DNA of 7,136 nucleotides, taken from positions 1 through 7,136 of the forward strand of contig JAUWSP010000137.1 of the NCBI GenBank assembly GCA_030610025.1. The letters run 5' to 3'. Source of the stretch: Acidobacteriota bacterium (GTDB lineage: Bacteria; Acidobacteriota; Thermoanaerobaculia; Multivoradales; JAHEKO01). Of the stretch, positions 1 through 6,630 are shown one piece after another. Each line of letters begins with the position of its first letter. Position 1 is the first letter of the stretch. The position numbers and the translations under genes are program-made. The notes beneath the pieces were generated by a model. That model made no database searches and had not been told where the DNA came from. It saw nothing but the letters and a program-made list of their open reading frames with translations.

Positions 1-140
1 CCGTGGGCTTCATCGTCGGGCCTATCGTGGCGGCCCTTTTTCTCACCACCTGGGACCTGTACGGGGCGGCCTTCAAGGATCTGCTGCAGCCCCCCTCGTA
101 CACCACGGGTCCAGAGGGCGATGCCGAGTCGCCGCTCTGA
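1..140 (+). CDS. AI-2E family (UPF0118) membrane transporter, C-terminal end only
   Basis: Only the last 45 codons are present; the reading frame enters at base 3 and ends at the TGA at 138-140. The visible protein begins VGFIVGPIVAALFLTTWDLY, continues through a short amphipathic stretch and ends in an acidic, proline-containing tail. A final membrane helix opening with a G-x-x-x-GP-type motif, followed by a short cytoplasmic tail, is how AI-2E family transporters (UPF0118, PF01594) usually end. Members are eight-helix inner-membrane proteins; some export autoinducer-2 and others act as sodium/proton antiporters, so the substrate cannot be named from this fragment. The gene converges on the small ORF on the other strand, with only 17 bases between the two stop codons, and no clear T-tailed terminator hairpin follows it. 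The family call rests on the short C-terminal motif alone. Confidence 0.6.
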   Translation, partial: VGFIVGPIVAALFLTTWDLYGAAFKDLLQPPSYTTGPEGDAESPL

Positions 141-157
141 GAGGTCTGGGCGACATC

Positions 158-340
158 TTACGGCTGATGGCTGGTCCAGGACCCTACGTCGCCCGACTCG
201 AAGCCATCCCTGAAGATCTCCAGGTCTCCGTAGTCGGGAGGTAGGTCGATGCCCTCGGCCGACCGGGACGCCGGGAATCGGGCTGCCTTGCGAAGAAACT
301 CGCGGTGATCGTGACCTGGAGGTCGGTAGGAAGAGGCCAT
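158..340 (-). CDS. Small ORF (60 aa) ending in a DGFESGD..SW tail; function unknown
   Basis: An ATG-started ORF of 60 codons between two convincing genes. The N-terminal two thirds are basic and unremarkable, with no signal peptide or membrane segment. The C-terminus reads DLEIFRDGFESGDVGSWTS plus three residues. An 'IF.DGFESGD.S.W' ending recurs, as I remember it, at the C-terminus of many otherwise unrelated secreted proteins in Acidobacteriota and some Gammaproteobacteria; this is recollection, not a search. Third codon positions are mostly G or C, like the neighbours. Against a functional gene: no clear Shine-Dalgarno lies before the ATG, an in-frame stop lies 12 codons upstream (374-376), and a protein carrying this tail would be expected to have a signal peptide. 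It may be a real small gene, the surviving 3' end of a decayed larger gene, or chance. Confidence 0.4.
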   Translation of the reverse strand: MASSYRPPGHDHREFLRKAARFPASRSAEGIDLPPDYGDLEIFRDGFESGDVGSWTSHQP

Positions 341-508
341 TCTGACTTGTCTGGCGACTCTCTGGCATAGAGGCTATGGACTCCGTCACAGACTCTTTTG
401 CCGTCGGAGCCGAGAGTCGAAGTATTCTTAGAGTCTCCGTGGGATCGTGCTCTACGGGGGAAGCGATCGAAGGTGGGAGACTTTCTGGATCGATTTCGAG
501 TGCTGACG

Positions 509-1687
509 ATGGGAACCGGGACCCCTTTGAGGCAACAGGAATGGAACGGGCGTACGCCTGCGTGCTCACCGGGTAGAGCCCTGGGAGCTTTCTGGTTGCT
601 GATCGCCGTCTGGGCGGTGAGCCCCGTGTGGTGCCAGGTACCTGTCACCGAGGATGACTCATCTCCCACGGCGGAGGACACCGAACAGGCCGCCGATCCG
701 CAAGAGTCACAGGAGTCAACGGACAGCTTTGGCGGGGAAGCCATGCCGAATCCGTGTGCCCTACCCCAGGATGACCCGGCAGCGTGGATCGACTGGGTGC
801 AGCGCAGCATCTTCAAGAGCGTCTGCGCCTCGGCGCGGTGGTTCGACAACCTGTTCGGCAACGACGCGGCCTTTATCGAGGCCGAGCCCACCATCGGCTG
901 GTTTCGGGGCGCGGTAGTCTGGAATGAACGGGACGGTCTGGATTTGGATGGCACCCTGAGGACCAAGTTCGACCTGCCCAATGTCGACAAGGTCGAACAG
1001 AGGGTGAGGGGTTTCTTTGGGCGGGTCAGTGACGAGGAGTTCGCCCGCGAAACCGGCAGCCCGTTGGAGCGAAGGCCCGATGTGTTCAGACGGACTGAAG
1101 ACGAGGAGTGGCTCCTGGGCCTGGGCTATAGCCCCATCAAGAACTCCAAGCGGCGCCTCGACATCGGCGGTGGGGTCAATGTCGCGTGGCCTCCCGATGT
1201 CTGGGGCAGGGCCCGCTATCGACGCCATGCCTTCTTTGGTGACAGGACCCTGGGCCGTTACCGTCAGACCCTGTTCTGGAAACAGGAGGATGGCGCGGGA
1301 GCCTCGAGCATCCTCGATCTGGAGCACATGATCCGGAAGCGCTTCCTGTTGGGTTGGAATGGGAGCGCGACCTTCTCCCAGGCGACCGAAGGGGTAGATT
1401 GGCTCACTTCGTTCGTCCTCTATCAGGCGTTGACGCCGGGCTCCGCCCTCGCCTATCGGTTTGCCGTCGACGGCGAAACCGGCGCCGATGTGCCGCTGAA
1501 CGTCTACAGCCTCCGGCTCACCTACAGAGGAAGGGTCAGTCGCGAGTGGCTGTTTCTCGAGGTGCGCCCCGAGGTTGCCTATCGGAAGTTCGAGCGAGGT
1601 GGCGATTGGGACGTGGTTCCCGGGCTGTATCTCGGATTCGAGCTGCACTTCGGCCAAGATGCTGGCAAGGCCCGGCGGCGCCTCTAA
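509..1687 (+). CDS. Secreted, probably outer-membrane beta-barrel-like protein of unknown function
   Basis: The frame is open from a TTG at 398, but the ATG at 509 (392 aa) is preferred because it leaves a shorter N-terminal region before the signal sequence; no strong Shine-Dalgarno supports either. With this start, residues 24-41 form a hydrophobic core (ALGAFWLLIAVWAVSPVW), with likely cleavage near Cys42-Gln43. The bases before that Cys do not make a proper lipobox, so a lipoprotein is unlikely. Residues about 47-78 are an acidic Ser/Thr/Glu/Asp-rich linker, 89-116 a probable amphipathic helix with several Trp and Phe, and about 128-382 alternate polar and aromatic residues in repeated strand-like stretches, ending GLYLGFELHFG plus a ten-residue basic tail. 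This suggests a barrel of roughly ten strands in the outer membrane. I recall similar uncharacterised proteins in Gammaproteobacteria but cannot name a family. It converges on the STT3-like gene with a 4-base overlap. Confidence 0.75.
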   Translation: MGTGTPLRQQEWNGRTPACSPGRALGAFWLLIAVWAVSPVWCQVPVTEDDSSPTAEDTEQAADPQESQESTDSFGGEAMPNPCALPQDDPAAWIDWVQRSIFKSVCASARWFDNLFGNDAAFIEAEPTIGWFRGAVVWNERDGLDLDGTLRTKFDLPNVDKVEQRVRGFFGRVSDEEFARETGSPLERRPDVFRRTEDEEWLLGLGYSPIKNSKRRLDIGGGVNVAWPPDVWGRARYRRHAFFGDRTLGRYRQTLFWKQEDGAGASSILDLEHMIRKRFLLGWNGSATFSQATEGVDWLTSFVLYQALTPGSALAYRFAVDGETGADVPLNVYSLRLTYRGRVSREWLFLEVRPEVAYRKFERGGDWDVVPGLYLGFELHFGQDAGKARRRL

Positions 1688-4134
1688 TCTGCCGACAACC
1701 CCAGCGCTTTCCGCACCTCGGGCTCGAGACGCGTCAGGCCCGCCGCTTTGCCTACTGCCAAGGCCTCTTCGGGACTCATGCCGTCGATGTAGAAAGCCCT
1801 CATCGCGAAGAGTCCCCCGACCCGATTGCCACTGGCGCAGTGCACGATCACGGGCGACTCCGCGGCCTCCAGGGCGCCGGCCAGGACTCGGGCTTTCTCC
1901 TCGGTCATGTCTGCGGGGCCATTGATGGGAATCGACACGTAGGTCATTCCCAGATCCTGGACCCGTTGTGGATCGGTGTTGTCCTTCTCGTCCGGCTGCC
2001 TGAGGTTGATCACGGTCCTGTAGCCGAACTCGTTCGCCCGCTCGAGCTGCCTTGGTGTGGGTTGGCCACCTACCAGGATTGACTCCCCTTGGAAGGGTGT
2101 ACGACCATTTCTCAGGAGATCCTCGGGGCGCAGACTGTCGACGACGGCACTCTCCTTGGCGGCGTCGATTTCGTAGACCCGAATCAGGGGTACGGGGCCG
2201 AACGGCCCCTGGCGTAACTGCCGGGTTCGGAAGACCTCTCGGAAGCCTGATGGTTGGACCGGCGCCGAGTTCGGCGACTGTGCCGTGCTCTCGCGGGCGA
2301 AGGCAAGTCGAGCTCCGATGGTCTGCATGAGTCGGTCCAAATGGATCCCCCGCCTGCCGTCTACAGTCTTGGGTCCCAGGTAGATCTGGGGATCGATAGC
2401 CGCTATCTGGGCGGCATGTTCGAGCTTCAAGAGGTCACTTTCAACGACTACCCATCGGACACGACGGTGCTCCAGCAGATGGGCGATCTTCTTGTTGTCC
2501 TCCAGGAAGTAGAACCGCGCAACGTCGTAGAAGCTGGGTTGACCATGAGATCCGAAGGGACTTGCGATGGTCGCCTTCTGCCCGATCCACTCGATCCAGT
2601 GACCCGCGCTCCAGGGGGCCAGTACCGACTCTTCGGCCGGTGTCTCGGGGTGCTCCCAGGCGACGGAGGGTGGGGCGGCTGAGCGAAGAAAGAGGCAGAC
2701 CTCATCCATGCCGGAGGCGACCAGGGGAGTGGGACGACCGAAAAGACGGAGTCCTCCGAAGCCCGGTATCGGTAGGTATGCCGCCAGGCAGGGTAGAAAG
2801 GCCAGGGCGGCAAGGAGAGTTTCCCGCCAGGGGAGGGGGTCGATCGACCTCTGGGAAGACCACTGAACTGTGGCAACAGCAGCTACAGCTGCGATGGCGA
2901 AGGCCGCACCATGGCTGTAACGGGCTTGAAAGAGGGCCAACGACAGGGTGTAGATCGCCCAGGTCAGCACGAAGACCGTCGCCACCCTCGCCGTCTTTCG
3001 GCGCAGGAGCCAGACGGCGAGCAGTGGCAGAAGCAATGGGACGCAGGAAAGACGCACGAGAAGTGGCCTGAGGTCGGGCTGACCGAGGAGCGACAGTAGC
3101 GGTCTGGACTCGGCGATGGTCTGGAGCCAGGGCTCGGAGCGGCCGAGGAATGTCAGGCCAGCGACAAGAGGAGGAACGCAGATGGGCAGTAGAACAGCCA
3201 ATGCAATCGCGCTGATGCCGGCCAGAGACAGGAGCTTTCGATAGTTCGCGCCCAGGCTTCCGGTGCCGAGGGCGAGAAGGCTGCCGGACAATGAGAGTCC
3301 CAGAAGAGCAGCCGCCTGCAGCCACGAAAGTCCTTCGTAGGAAGCTCCAACGGAGGCAGTCCAGATACTGCCCAGAACGAAGGGCAGGACGATGATCGCA
3401 GCCCCGAATCCACCCAGACCCAGAGTCTTTCCGAGTCGTGCTGCCACCTCAGAGCGCCGGCCAGCCGCGACCGCCGCCGCAACTCCTATCGCGATGAAGA
3501 GGCCGACGTGGATCAGGGCTCCTGGCCAGGTCAGAATGAGAACACTCAGCCAGGCGGCGGCTTCGAATGCCAATTGTCCAACCGGCACCGGCTTGGCATC
3601 AGGCCTGGACAAAGCTCCCGCGAGTGCTGCAAGTACGCCGAGGGTGGCCAACTCGATCAGTGGATCGTGGTCCGAAGCACCCAGTAGCGCATAGCGCACC
3701 ACACCAGGTAGAAAAGCCGCCAGTGCGGCGCCTACGATGGCTGCCCGGCGTCCGGCGAGGCGTCGAAGCAGCAGAGCCAGGACCAGAATCTGGAGAACGC
3801 CGAGTATCGGGGGCAGGATGGCTCCAGCCAGCTCCACCGCCTGTTCAGAGTCTCCGGGCAATACCTTGGCCAAAGTGGCCAGGAGGAGGTCATACAGGGG
3901 TGCCCACAAGAGGCGTGCACCGTCGGGCACGTTCATGAGGTGATCGAACTGGGGCACCCAGGGCCAATCCCGCATGGTGAGCCATGCCCGCCGCAGGTGG
4001 TAGTAGCTGTCTGTTCCATCGAGCGTGATGCCACTTGCGGTGAAGACCGTGCTCCAGGTTCCGAGCCGTAGGGCTGCACCGATCAGTGACACCACGACAA
4101 GACCGGTTCGATAACGCTGGCGACTCATCTGCAT
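1684..4134 (-). CDS. STT3/PglB-like oligosaccharyltransferase fused to a C-terminal tyrosine-phosphatase-like domain
   Basis: An 816-residue protein. Residues 1-457 hold about 13 hydrophobic segments. STT3 (GT66) landmarks appear in order: LDGTDSYYHLRR at 38-49, matching the first external loop with the metal-binding Asp (Asp42); GASDHDPLIE at 152-161, resembling the second acidic motif; TIAES at 339-343, matching the TIxE motif of PglB; and APWSAGHWIEW at 506-516, in the place of WWDYG at the start of the extracytoplasmic domain. The family transfers a glycan from a polyprenyl-pyrophosphate carrier to Asn of exported proteins. From about 683 the protein changes character: ILVGGQPTPRQLERANEFGY, then a hydrophobic strand and HCASGNRVGG at 765-774, a Cys-Arg active-site loop (Cys766, Arg771) of bacterial DSP/PTP-like proteins. 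The join lies in one uninterrupted frame. Two ATGs (4134 and 4128) are possible starts; neither has a strong ribosome site. STT3-like identity is fairly sure; substrate and activity are unknown, and no glycan-assembly genes lie in the window. Confidence 0.85.
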   Translation of the reverse strand: MQMSRQRYRTGLVVVSLIGAALRLGTWSTVFTASGITLDGTDSYYHLRRAWLTMRDWPWVPQFDHLMNVPDGARLLWAPLYDLLLATLAKVLPGDSEQAVELAGAILPPILGVLQILVLALLLRRLAGRRAAIVGAALAAFLPGVVRYALLGASDHDPLIELATLGVLAALAGALSRPDAKPVPVGQLAFEAAAWLSVLILTWPGALIHVGLFIAIGVAAAVAAGRRSEVAARLGKTLGLGGFGAAIIVLPFVLGSIWTASVGASYEGLSWLQAAALLGLSLSGSLLALGTGSLGANYRKLLSLAGISAIALAVLLPICVPPLVAGLTFLGRSEPWLQTIAESRPLLSLLGQPDLRPLLVRLSCVPLLLPLLAVWLLRRKTARVATVFVLTWAIYTLSLALFQARYSHGAAFAIAAVAAVATVQWSSQRSIDPLPWRETLLAALAFLPCLAAYLPIPGFGGLRLFGRPTPLVASGMDEVCLFLRSAAPPSVAWEHPETPAEESVLAPWSAGHWIEWIGQKATIASPFGSHGQPSFYDVARFYFLEDNKKIAHLLEHRRVRWVVVESDLLKLEHAAQIAAIDPQIYLGPKTVDGRRGIHLDRLMQTIGARLAFARESTAQSPNSAPVQPSGFREVFRTRQLRQGPFGPVPLIRVYEIDAAKESAVVDSLRPEDLLRNGRTPFQGESILVGGQPTPRQLERANEFGYRTVINLRQPDEKDNTDPQRVQDLGMTYVSIPINGPADMTEEKARVLAGALEAAESPVIVHCASGNRVGGLFAMRAFYIDGMSPEEALAVGKAAGLTRLEPEVRKALGLSAD

Positions 4135-4150
4135 TTCAGGACCCGGTGGA

Positions 4151-4179
4151 ATTCAGCGAGTGCAAGGCTACACCGTCAA
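4151..4179 (-). promoter_or_regulatory. Possible promoter for the STT3-phosphatase-like gene
   Basis: On the - strand, TTGACG (4179-4174, five of six matches to the sigma70 -35 box) is followed after 17 bases by CTGAAT (4156-4151, a poor three of six -10 box). Transcription would begin only about 10 bases before the ATG at 4134, giving a very short leader that agrees with the weak ribosome-binding site. This would let the gene be expressed apart from the ABC transporter upstream. The weak -10 box makes this tentative. Confidence 0.25.
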
Positions 4180-4234
4180 ACGTTCGAGACCCAACCCGAA
4201 CTGGCTATCGAATGGACCTCTGGCACCGTTCAAG

Positions 4235-4272
4235 CCAACAGGCCCTCGAGCTGCCGGTCGTCAGGCCGTTGG
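4235..4272 (-). other. Imperfect hairpin between the ABC permease and STT3-like genes
   Basis: CCAACGGCC and GGCCTGTTGG on the - strand can pair into a nine-base-pair stem with one bulged T and a 19-base loop. It begins 12 bases after the permease stop codon. No run of T follows, so it is not a standard intrinsic terminator; it could partly stop transcription, protect the 3' end of the transporter mRNA, or mean nothing. The remainder of the 149-base gap shows no ORF worth reporting. Confidence 0.25.
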
Positions 4273-4283
4273 TGAGGCCCCGA

Positions 4284-5564
4284 TCAGGCGTAGCGAACCC
4301 AGCGCCATAGCTCCTTGAGGCTGGGTTTCTTGCCGTACATCAAGATTCCCACACGGTAGATCCGAGCACAAAGCCAGATCATGCCAGCGCACATGGCGGT
4401 GGTGAGGAAATAGCCCAGCAGGATCTGCCAGGTGGGCGGCATCTTGACGGCAATCCTCAGCACCATGAGAAACGGAGTGAAGATCGGGATCAGGGAGGTC
4501 ACCACGGCGAGTGTCGAATCAGGGTCATTGAGGATCGGCAGGAAGAAGATCCACGGCAGGACCACGAAGATGACCGCCAGAGAAGCCATCTGCTGCGCCT
4601 CCTGGGGGTTGTTGAAGGCCGATCCGATCATGGCGTAGAAGGTGGCGTAGAAGAAGTAACCCAGGATGAAGAGCAGGAAGAAGTGCAGCACGAGGATTGG
4701 AGAGAGGGTGGGCAGCTCGGTGCCGGCCGGCAGGAAGGCCATGATCGCGACGACTCCCGGCGCTGTGAGTACCGCGGCGGTGGCGAACCAGATGGCGATC
4801 TGGGTCAGGCCAGCCAGGCCGATTCCGGCGATCTTTCCGGCCATCAGATCGAACGGAGCAACGGTCGAGAGAAGCACCTCCACGACCCGGGAGCTCTTCT
4901 CTTCCAAGACGCCGAGCATGACTTGCTGGCCGTAGATCAAGGTGGTCATGTAGAGCACCATGAAGACGGCGAAGGCCAGGGCGAAGCCACCCAGACCCCC
5001 TTCGGCGCTGCTCCCTGCTTCCGAGATCCGAACTGTGTCGAGATCGATCGAGCTGGACAACTCCGCTACGATCTCGGGGTCGTAGCCCGATTCCACCAGT
5101 CGAACCTTTTGAACCGCTGCGGACAGAGCCCCTATCAGAGCTTGCTGCGTGATGAAGTTCGAGACGCTTTCGGCGTGGTACTCCACTCGATTCTCTGCCA
5201 GCAGCTCGGAGTCGATCCAGACCCAGGCTGCGATCTCTTCATCCAGAACGCGTTGGTCGAGGGCCGCCCGTTGCGAATCGACATCGGCCTGCGGTTGGAC
5301 CACCTCGAGCTCGAAGCTGACCTGATCGGCGGTACGTTTTGCCAGAGCGTCGAGAGCCTGTTGTAGCAACTCTGCTACCTGGTGGGTGCGGTCCACGACC
5401 GCCAACTTCTGGCTGGTTCTCGCCTTCGCTACCATCAAGCTGGGAAGAATGGCCCAGGCCGCCATCATCACCGGCAGCGCGATGGTGCTGATCCAGAAAC
5501 CCTTGCTGCGCAGGCGGGCCAGGTACTCACGCTTGGCGATGGTCCGAAAGTTACTGGGTCGCAT
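4284..5564 (-). CDS. ABC-2 type exporter permease, NatB-like (COG1668 type)
   Basis: The 426-residue protein has the ABC-2 exporter layout: a basic N-terminus (KREYLARLRSKGFWI), one membrane helix at about 22-46, a large extracytoplasmic domain at about 50-190, then five or six membrane helices from 191 to 407. The short motif EEKSSRVVEVLLSTVAPFDL at 221-240, just after the second helix, is characteristic of NatB/YhaP-type permeases, as is the cytoplasmic NNPQEAQQ stretch at 318-325. It forms the membrane pore for the ATPase encoded just upstream. Its ATG lies inside the end of the ATPase gene (14-base overlap), and AAGG nine bases before the ATG (4 bases at 5577-5574) can serve as ribosome site, so translation is probably coupled. 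Relatives export sodium ions or small toxic molecules, but the true substrate of most is unknown and cannot be read here. Confidence 0.88.
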   Translation of the reverse strand: MRPSNFRTIAKREYLARLRSKGFWISTIALPVMMAAWAILPSLMVAKARTSQKLAVVDRTHQVAELLQQALDALAKRTADQVSFELEVVQPQADVDSQRAALDQRVLDEEIAAWVWIDSELLAENRVEYHAESVSNFITQQALIGALSAAVQKVRLVESGYDPEIVAELSSSIDLDTVRISEAGSSAEGGLGGFALAFAVFMVLYMTTLIYGQQVMLGVLEEKSSRVVEVLLSTVAPFDLMAGKIAGIGLAGLTQIAIWFATAAVLTAPGVVAIMAFLPAGTELPTLSPILVLHFFLLFILGYFFYATFYAMIGSAFNNPQEAQQMASLAVIFVVLPWIFFLPILNDPDSTLAVVTSLIPIFTPFLMVLRIAVKMPPTWQILLGYFLTTAMCAGMIWLCARIYRVGILMYGKKPSLKELWRWVRYA

Positions 5565-6456
5565 CGCGGACGGCCTTGATGAAGATCTCTTCCAGATCGG
5601 GTTCTTGGAATCGAAACTCGTGGACGGTGAGGAATCCGACCAACTCCTCGAGCACGTCGGCGCCGCTGGCGTCGGGCTCCAGCAGCAGCTTGACGGTGTT
5701 GTCGTGAAACAGCGCCTGTTGGACCCCTTTCACCTCGTCGAGACGCTCGAGGTCACCGTCAGCGATCAGACGATAGGAATTGCCACCCAGTCGTCGCTTG
5801 ATGGTCGAGAGCTCTCCCTCCAGGATGGTGCGCCCCTGCGAGATGAGGCAGATGTTGTCGCACAGCTTCTCGGCCTGCTCCATGATGTGGGTGGAGAAGA
5901 TGATCGTCTTGCCCTGCTTCCGGTAGTCGGCCAGCAGGTCCTTGAACAGTCCCTGATTGATGGGGTCGAGGCCTGAGAAGGGCTCATCGAGGATGAGCAG
6001 ATCGGGGTCGTGGAGGATCGTGCCGATGAGCTGGACCTTCTGTTGCATTCCCTTGGAGAGCTCCTCGACCTTCTTCTTGCCCCAATCGGCGAGCTCCACT
6101 CTCTCGAGCCAGCTCTCGATGGATGGCAGCGATTCTCGCCGCCTGAGCCCGTGCAGCTCGGCGAGGAACGCCAGCTGGTCGACTACGGTCATCTTGCGGT
6201 ACAGGCCCCGTTCTTCAGGGAGATATCCGACGCGCGCGAGGTCTGCTCGGTGCCTGGGGTGACCGTTCAGCAGCACCAGGCCGAAGTCCGGAGCGATGAT
6301 GTCCATGATCATGCGCAAGGTGGTGGTCTTGCCAGCCCCATTCGGTCCCAGAAGACCGTAGATGGTCCCCTGGGGCACAGCAAAGGAGACGCTGTCCACC
6401 GCGGTGAGGTTCCCGAAGGACTTACCGACCGATTGCAGCTCGAGAGAGGGCGTCAT
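5551..6456 (-). CDS. ABC transporter ATP-binding protein, NatA-like (COG4152 type)
   Basis: A 301-residue cytoplasmic ATPase with all nucleotide-binding motifs: Walker A GPNGAGKTT at 37-45, the region GYLPEERGLY at 77-86 where the Q-loop lies, signature LSKGM at 133-137, Walker B LLILDEP at 153-159, D-loop SGLD at 161-164 and switch His190. The LPEERGLY and LSKGMQQKVQ wording is typical of the NatA/YhaQ branch, so the departures from textbook Q-loop and LSGGQ are normal for it. Residues from about 226 form a C-terminal accessory domain that ends QEPDLEEIFIKAV, also usual for this branch. It powers the NatB-like permease encoded immediately downstream, and the two genes overlap by 14 bases. 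The start is firm: an in-frame stop lies only four codons upstream (6469-6471). No clear Shine-Dalgarno is seen. Confidence 0.92.
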   Translation of the reverse strand: MTPSLELQSVGKSFGNLTAVDSVSFAVPQGTIYGLLGPNGAGKTTTLRMIMDIIAPDFGLVLLNGHPRHRADLARVGYLPEERGLYRKMTVVDQLAFLAELHGLRRRESLPSIESWLERVELADWGKKKVEELSKGMQQKVQLIGTILHDPDLLILDEPFSGLDPINQGLFKDLLADYRKQGKTIIFSTHIMEQAEKLCDNICLISQGRTILEGELSTIKRRLGGNSYRLIADGDLERLDEVKGVQQALFHDNTVKLLLEPDASGADVLEELVGFLTVHEFRFQEPDLEEIFIKAVRDATQ

Positions 6457-6469
6457 AGGCGCATGCGGC

Positions 6470-6565
6470 TAGAAACAGATCCCGGACGTCTGGACGATTC
6501 TACTCGGCAAGGCGCCGGTAGAAACAACGAGCGCCTCGACACGTAGGAAGCAAGGTGGTAGAAAG
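6470..6565 (+). repeat. Three short TAGAAA repeats in the divergent control region
   Basis: TAGAAA occurs at 6470, 6519 and 6559; the last two extend to an exact GGTAGAAA (6517-6524 and 6557-6564, 40 bases apart, close to four helical turns), and the first two share TAGAAAC. They lie between the start codons of the ABC operon and the TonB-dependent receptor. A second pair, CTTCCGGGA at 6572-6580 and 6606-6614, follows nearer the receptor. They might be binding sites for a regulator, but such short repeats can arise by chance. Confidence 0.2.
6497..6527 (-). promoter_or_regulatory. Possible promoter for the ABC exporter operon
   Basis: On the - strand, TAGAAT (6502-6497) matches the sigma70 -10 box at five of six positions. 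TTGTTT (6527-6522) lies 19 bases before it, a wide spacing, and matches the -35 box only in TTG. It would give a leader of about 35 bases before the ATG at 6456. The position fits the divergent gap, but the evidence is only sequence resemblance. Confidence 0.25.
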
Positions 6566-6630
6566 TGCGGACTTCCGGGAGAGGGTATGGCTCGATTGAG
6601 CTGTCCTTCCGGGACCTTCCCCAGACTCTC

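Noticed and set aside
173..183. GGTCC-A-GGACC inverted repeat after the AI-2E family gene, as a terminator
   Set aside because: The arms leave a one-base loop, no T run follows, and it lies within the small ORF's tail codons.
184..990. A 268-codon open frame on the - strand opposite the barrel-like gene
   Set aside because: Low-complexity Ser/Arg-rich product without recognisable motifs; it overlaps a better gene on the other strand and is explained by the high GC content.
761..1657. A 298-codon open frame on the - strand, fully inside the barrel-like gene
   Set aside because: Antisense mirror of the + gene's codon pattern; no domain, signal peptide or ribosome site.
1354..2082. A 242-codon + frame spanning the junction of the convergent genes
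   Set aside because: Overlaps the ends of two well-supported genes in other frames and gives an Arg-rich product with no motif.
4683..5366. A 227-codon + frame opposite the ABC permease
   Set aside because: The - strand frame has clear NatB-like motifs and membrane helices; this one is its antisense shadow.
6587..6589. ATG preceded closely by the purine-rich GGAGAGGG, as an alternative gene start near the receptor
   Set aside because: It lies in a different frame, gives a short Cys/Ser-rich product that soon stops, and the purine run is too close to the ATG for a normal ribosome site.
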